Position numbers and translations under genes: made by a program
Notes under the pieces: generated by a model
What the model was told of the DNA's origin: nothing
What the model saw: the letters and a program-made list of their open reading frames with translations, nothing else
Database searches by the model: none
Part shown: one piece after another, positions 62,807-64,000 of the stretch
How the letters are laid out: each line of letters opens with the position of its first letter
Numbering within the stretch: the stretch's first letter is position 1
Assembly: GCF_011440395.1 (NCBI RefSeq)
Contig: NZ_JAAOIX010000014.1
Span: 1 to 64,000, forward strand
Length of the DNA: 64,000 bases
Source: Pseudomaricurvus alcaniphilus
GTDB lineage: Bacteria > Pseudomonadota > Gammaproteobacteria > Pseudomonadales > Cellvibrionaceae
Direction of reading: 5' to 3'

Positions 62807-62984
62807 TCCTGCCTGGAATTGAGGGCTTGCTTTCAAAGCTCGCCGTACCCAAAGCACTCGCTGTGCTCGCGGTGCAGGCTCAGGTTCCATTCATGCACCC
62901 AAAGCACTCGCTACGCTCGCGGGGCGGGCTCGAGGCTCCACGACAGCATCCGTGCTGTGAAATCAAGCCCCGCAGCCAGGCCCG
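62807..62984. repeat. Hairpin repeat family III, longer variant C
   Basis: It shares both ends and the ACAGCATCCGTGCTGT core with copy B. It is longer because of an insert containing two direct copies of an ACCCAAAGCACTCGCT unit (about 62868 and 62901), each followed by a GCTCGCGG end. Confidence 0.8.
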
Positions 62985-63256
62985 TCATATTGCCTCCCGA
63001 GGGTGGGCTGACAGGTATTTGCCTGCAAACGGTCTCCGCAATTTATTTGCAGTCTAAGCGATTTACAAAATTATATAAACATAGTATGTTTAGCAAGGTC
63101 GTATTATGGCCGTGGTGAGTAATCTGGTGCGCCAGTTGAATTTCCAAACCTGGACATGGTTGGACTGGGCTTAGGAGTTCTGGACGTTGAGTGCTCGATA
63201 CTTCTTATAAAATTATTCTCAATGGGTGATCAGTCACCTGTATTCAGGTATATAAA

Positions 63257-64000
63257 ATGAAAAAATGCCTAGTTGTTTCGTTTTCATTGTTGGCGGCAGC
63301 CACCCAGCTGCAGGCGGAAGTGCCCAGGCCTACTGGCTCTGTAGCGGGAGAAATCCGCTGGCAGGTATTGCATGACAAAAGCGATGATTTCAACGGTACC
63401 GCCCTTAACACCGCTAAATGGGAAAGTGCGCCACCGTCCTTGAATGTGGGGGCGTGGACTTTCTCAGCCGCGAATGCCTACCTTGAAAATGGCAACCTGA
63501 ACATTGCTGCGACCCAGGAAACCCACACCCGCACCTTCCAGGATAGTTGTTGGGACGGCGTGCCCGGCGGGCCGTCACAGGCGGTGGAGCGGGAGCTGTA
63601 CTACAAGTCCGGCGCGGTGCGTACGGTGAGCGATGGCGTGTATGGTTTTTATGAGGCCCGGATCAAGGGGGTGAAGCTCTTTCCCGGCTTGAGCCCGGCA
63701 TTCTGGCTGTACAGCGACGGCCATCCTTTTCCCGATCGCGGCACAGAAGGTGTGCAGTATGTGGACTACAGCGAGATTGACGTGGTGGAATTGCAGCAGG
63801 CCGATTGGTACGGGCCTGGCGCAGATGATGCCGACCCTATTAATGTTATGGACCACAACCTGCATGCCCGGGTTGAGGAAAACGGGCAAATTGTCTGGAA
63901 GCGCCCCAAGCCCAATCCCGACACCCAATTGCTCAAGTTTGATGCCCCCTTTGATCCCTCCCAGGGGTTTCACACCTACGCCGTTGAAAACCGCAAAGAC
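63257..64000 (+). CDS. GH16 kappa-carrageenase-like enzyme, partial (runs off the right edge)
   Basis: An open frame of 248 codons without a stop before the window ends. A signal peptide (MKKCLVVSFSLLAAATQLQA) precedes a GH16 domain. The catalytic EIDVVE motif is at 173-178 (nucleophile Glu173, acid/base Glu178). The flanking ELYYKSGAV, GFYEARIKGVKLFPGLSPAFWLYS and PFDPSQGFHTY are in the style of Pseudoalteromonas kappa-carrageenase, so I favour kappa-carrageenase or the related furcellaranase over agarase or porphyranase. It would act outside the cell on red-algal galactans, matching the GH50 agarase 50 kb away. The RBS is weak (AGG ten bases before ATG). Confidence 0.88.
   Translation, partial: MKKCLVVSFSLLAAATQLQAEVPRPTGSVAGEIRWQVLHDKSDDFNGTALNTAKWESAPPSLNVGAWTFSAANAYLENGNLNIAATQETHTRTFQDSCWDGVPGGPSQAVERELYYKSGAVRTVSDGVYGFYEARIKGVKLFPGLSPAFWLYSDGHPFPDRGTEGVQYVDYSEIDVVELQQADWYGPGADDADPINVMDHNLHARVEENGQIVWKRPKPNPDTQLLKFDAPFDPSQGFHTYAVENRKD

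Larger units (their letters stand above)
62388..63256. other. Gene-free region with family III hairpin repeats
   Basis: An 869-bp region between the divergent cytochrome and carrageenase genes. It holds repeat family III copies at 62614-62737 and 62807-62984, and two direct copies of a CACCCAAAGCACTCGCT-like unit inside the latter. Bases 63000-63256 are A/T-rich and should contain the carrageenase promoter; no operator was recognised there. Confidence 0.6.

Noticed and set aside
1-64000. tRNA, rRNA or transposase genes marking an island
   Set aside because: None was seen in the intergenic stretches by eye, so a tRNA-integrated island is not supported; a tRNAscan and IS search would be decisive.

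Overview
The window looks like chromosome from a marine, polysaccharide-degrading gammaproteobacterium of the Cellvibrionales type (Saccharophagus/Teredinibacter-like habit). That placement is inferred from gene content, not from a marker gene. The supporting features are a GH50 beta-agarase, a GH16 kappa-carrageenase-like enzyme at the right edge, a KDPGal aldolase, TonB-dependent receptors, many c-di-GMP proteins and a complete PQQ alcohol-oxidation locus. No rRNA, tRNA, CRISPR array or transposase was found.

Layout. 1-660: intergenic repeats, with inverted copies at 56990-57661. 0.7-13.2 kb: a red-algal galactan region. Leftward are a PhoD-like phosphatase and two large calcium-loop/UnbV surface proteins; also leftward is dgoA; rightward are an exported SMP-30 lactonase-like protein and the GH50 agarase. 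Two matching GntR/FadR-like operators (8774-8790 and 9739-9755) suggest one regulon. 13.4-31.5 kb: a signalling region. It holds a secreted subtilase with a GYLWSD repeat tail, an EAL phosphodiesterase, a TonB receptor, an HDOD protein, a sigma54 enhancer-binding protein fused to a degenerate GGDEF domain, a GGDEF-EAL protein, a 13-repeat propeller/Y_Y_Y/GGDEF sensor and an S9 peptidase. A near-consensus sigma54 promoter precedes the GGDEF-EAL gene and a good one precedes the subtilase.

31.6-55.3 kb: a PQQ alcohol-oxidation region. In order: a small unknown protein, a NosR-like flavin/Fe-S membrane protein, a porin, an ExaC-type aldehyde dehydrogenase, an SsuABC-like importer, FIST protein plus hybrid kinase plus LuxR-type regulator (the ErcS'/ErbR arrangement), and a four-gene ABC/beta-propeller/binding-protein operon. 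Divergent from that operon are cytochrome c, a periplasmic binding protein, the quinoprotein and a TonB receptor. The quinoprotein carries the extra aspartate of lanthanide-dependent (PedH/XoxF-like) enzymes. The plausible flow is alcohol to aldehyde in the periplasm with electrons passed to cytochrome c, then aldehyde to acid by ExaC.

55.2-64 kb: a PIN/AbrB toxin-antitoxin pair, acylphosphatase, an EVE-domain protein, a 1-kb repeat cluster, topB, an eight-haem cytochrome with TPRs, another repeat cluster and the truncated carrageenase gene.

The observations I would check first are the c-di-GMP/sigma54 circuit, the lanthanide-type quinoprotein with its neighbouring TonB receptor, the GYLWSD subtilase, the shared operators of the agar region, and the mirrored repeat clusters at about 0.3 and 57 kb.
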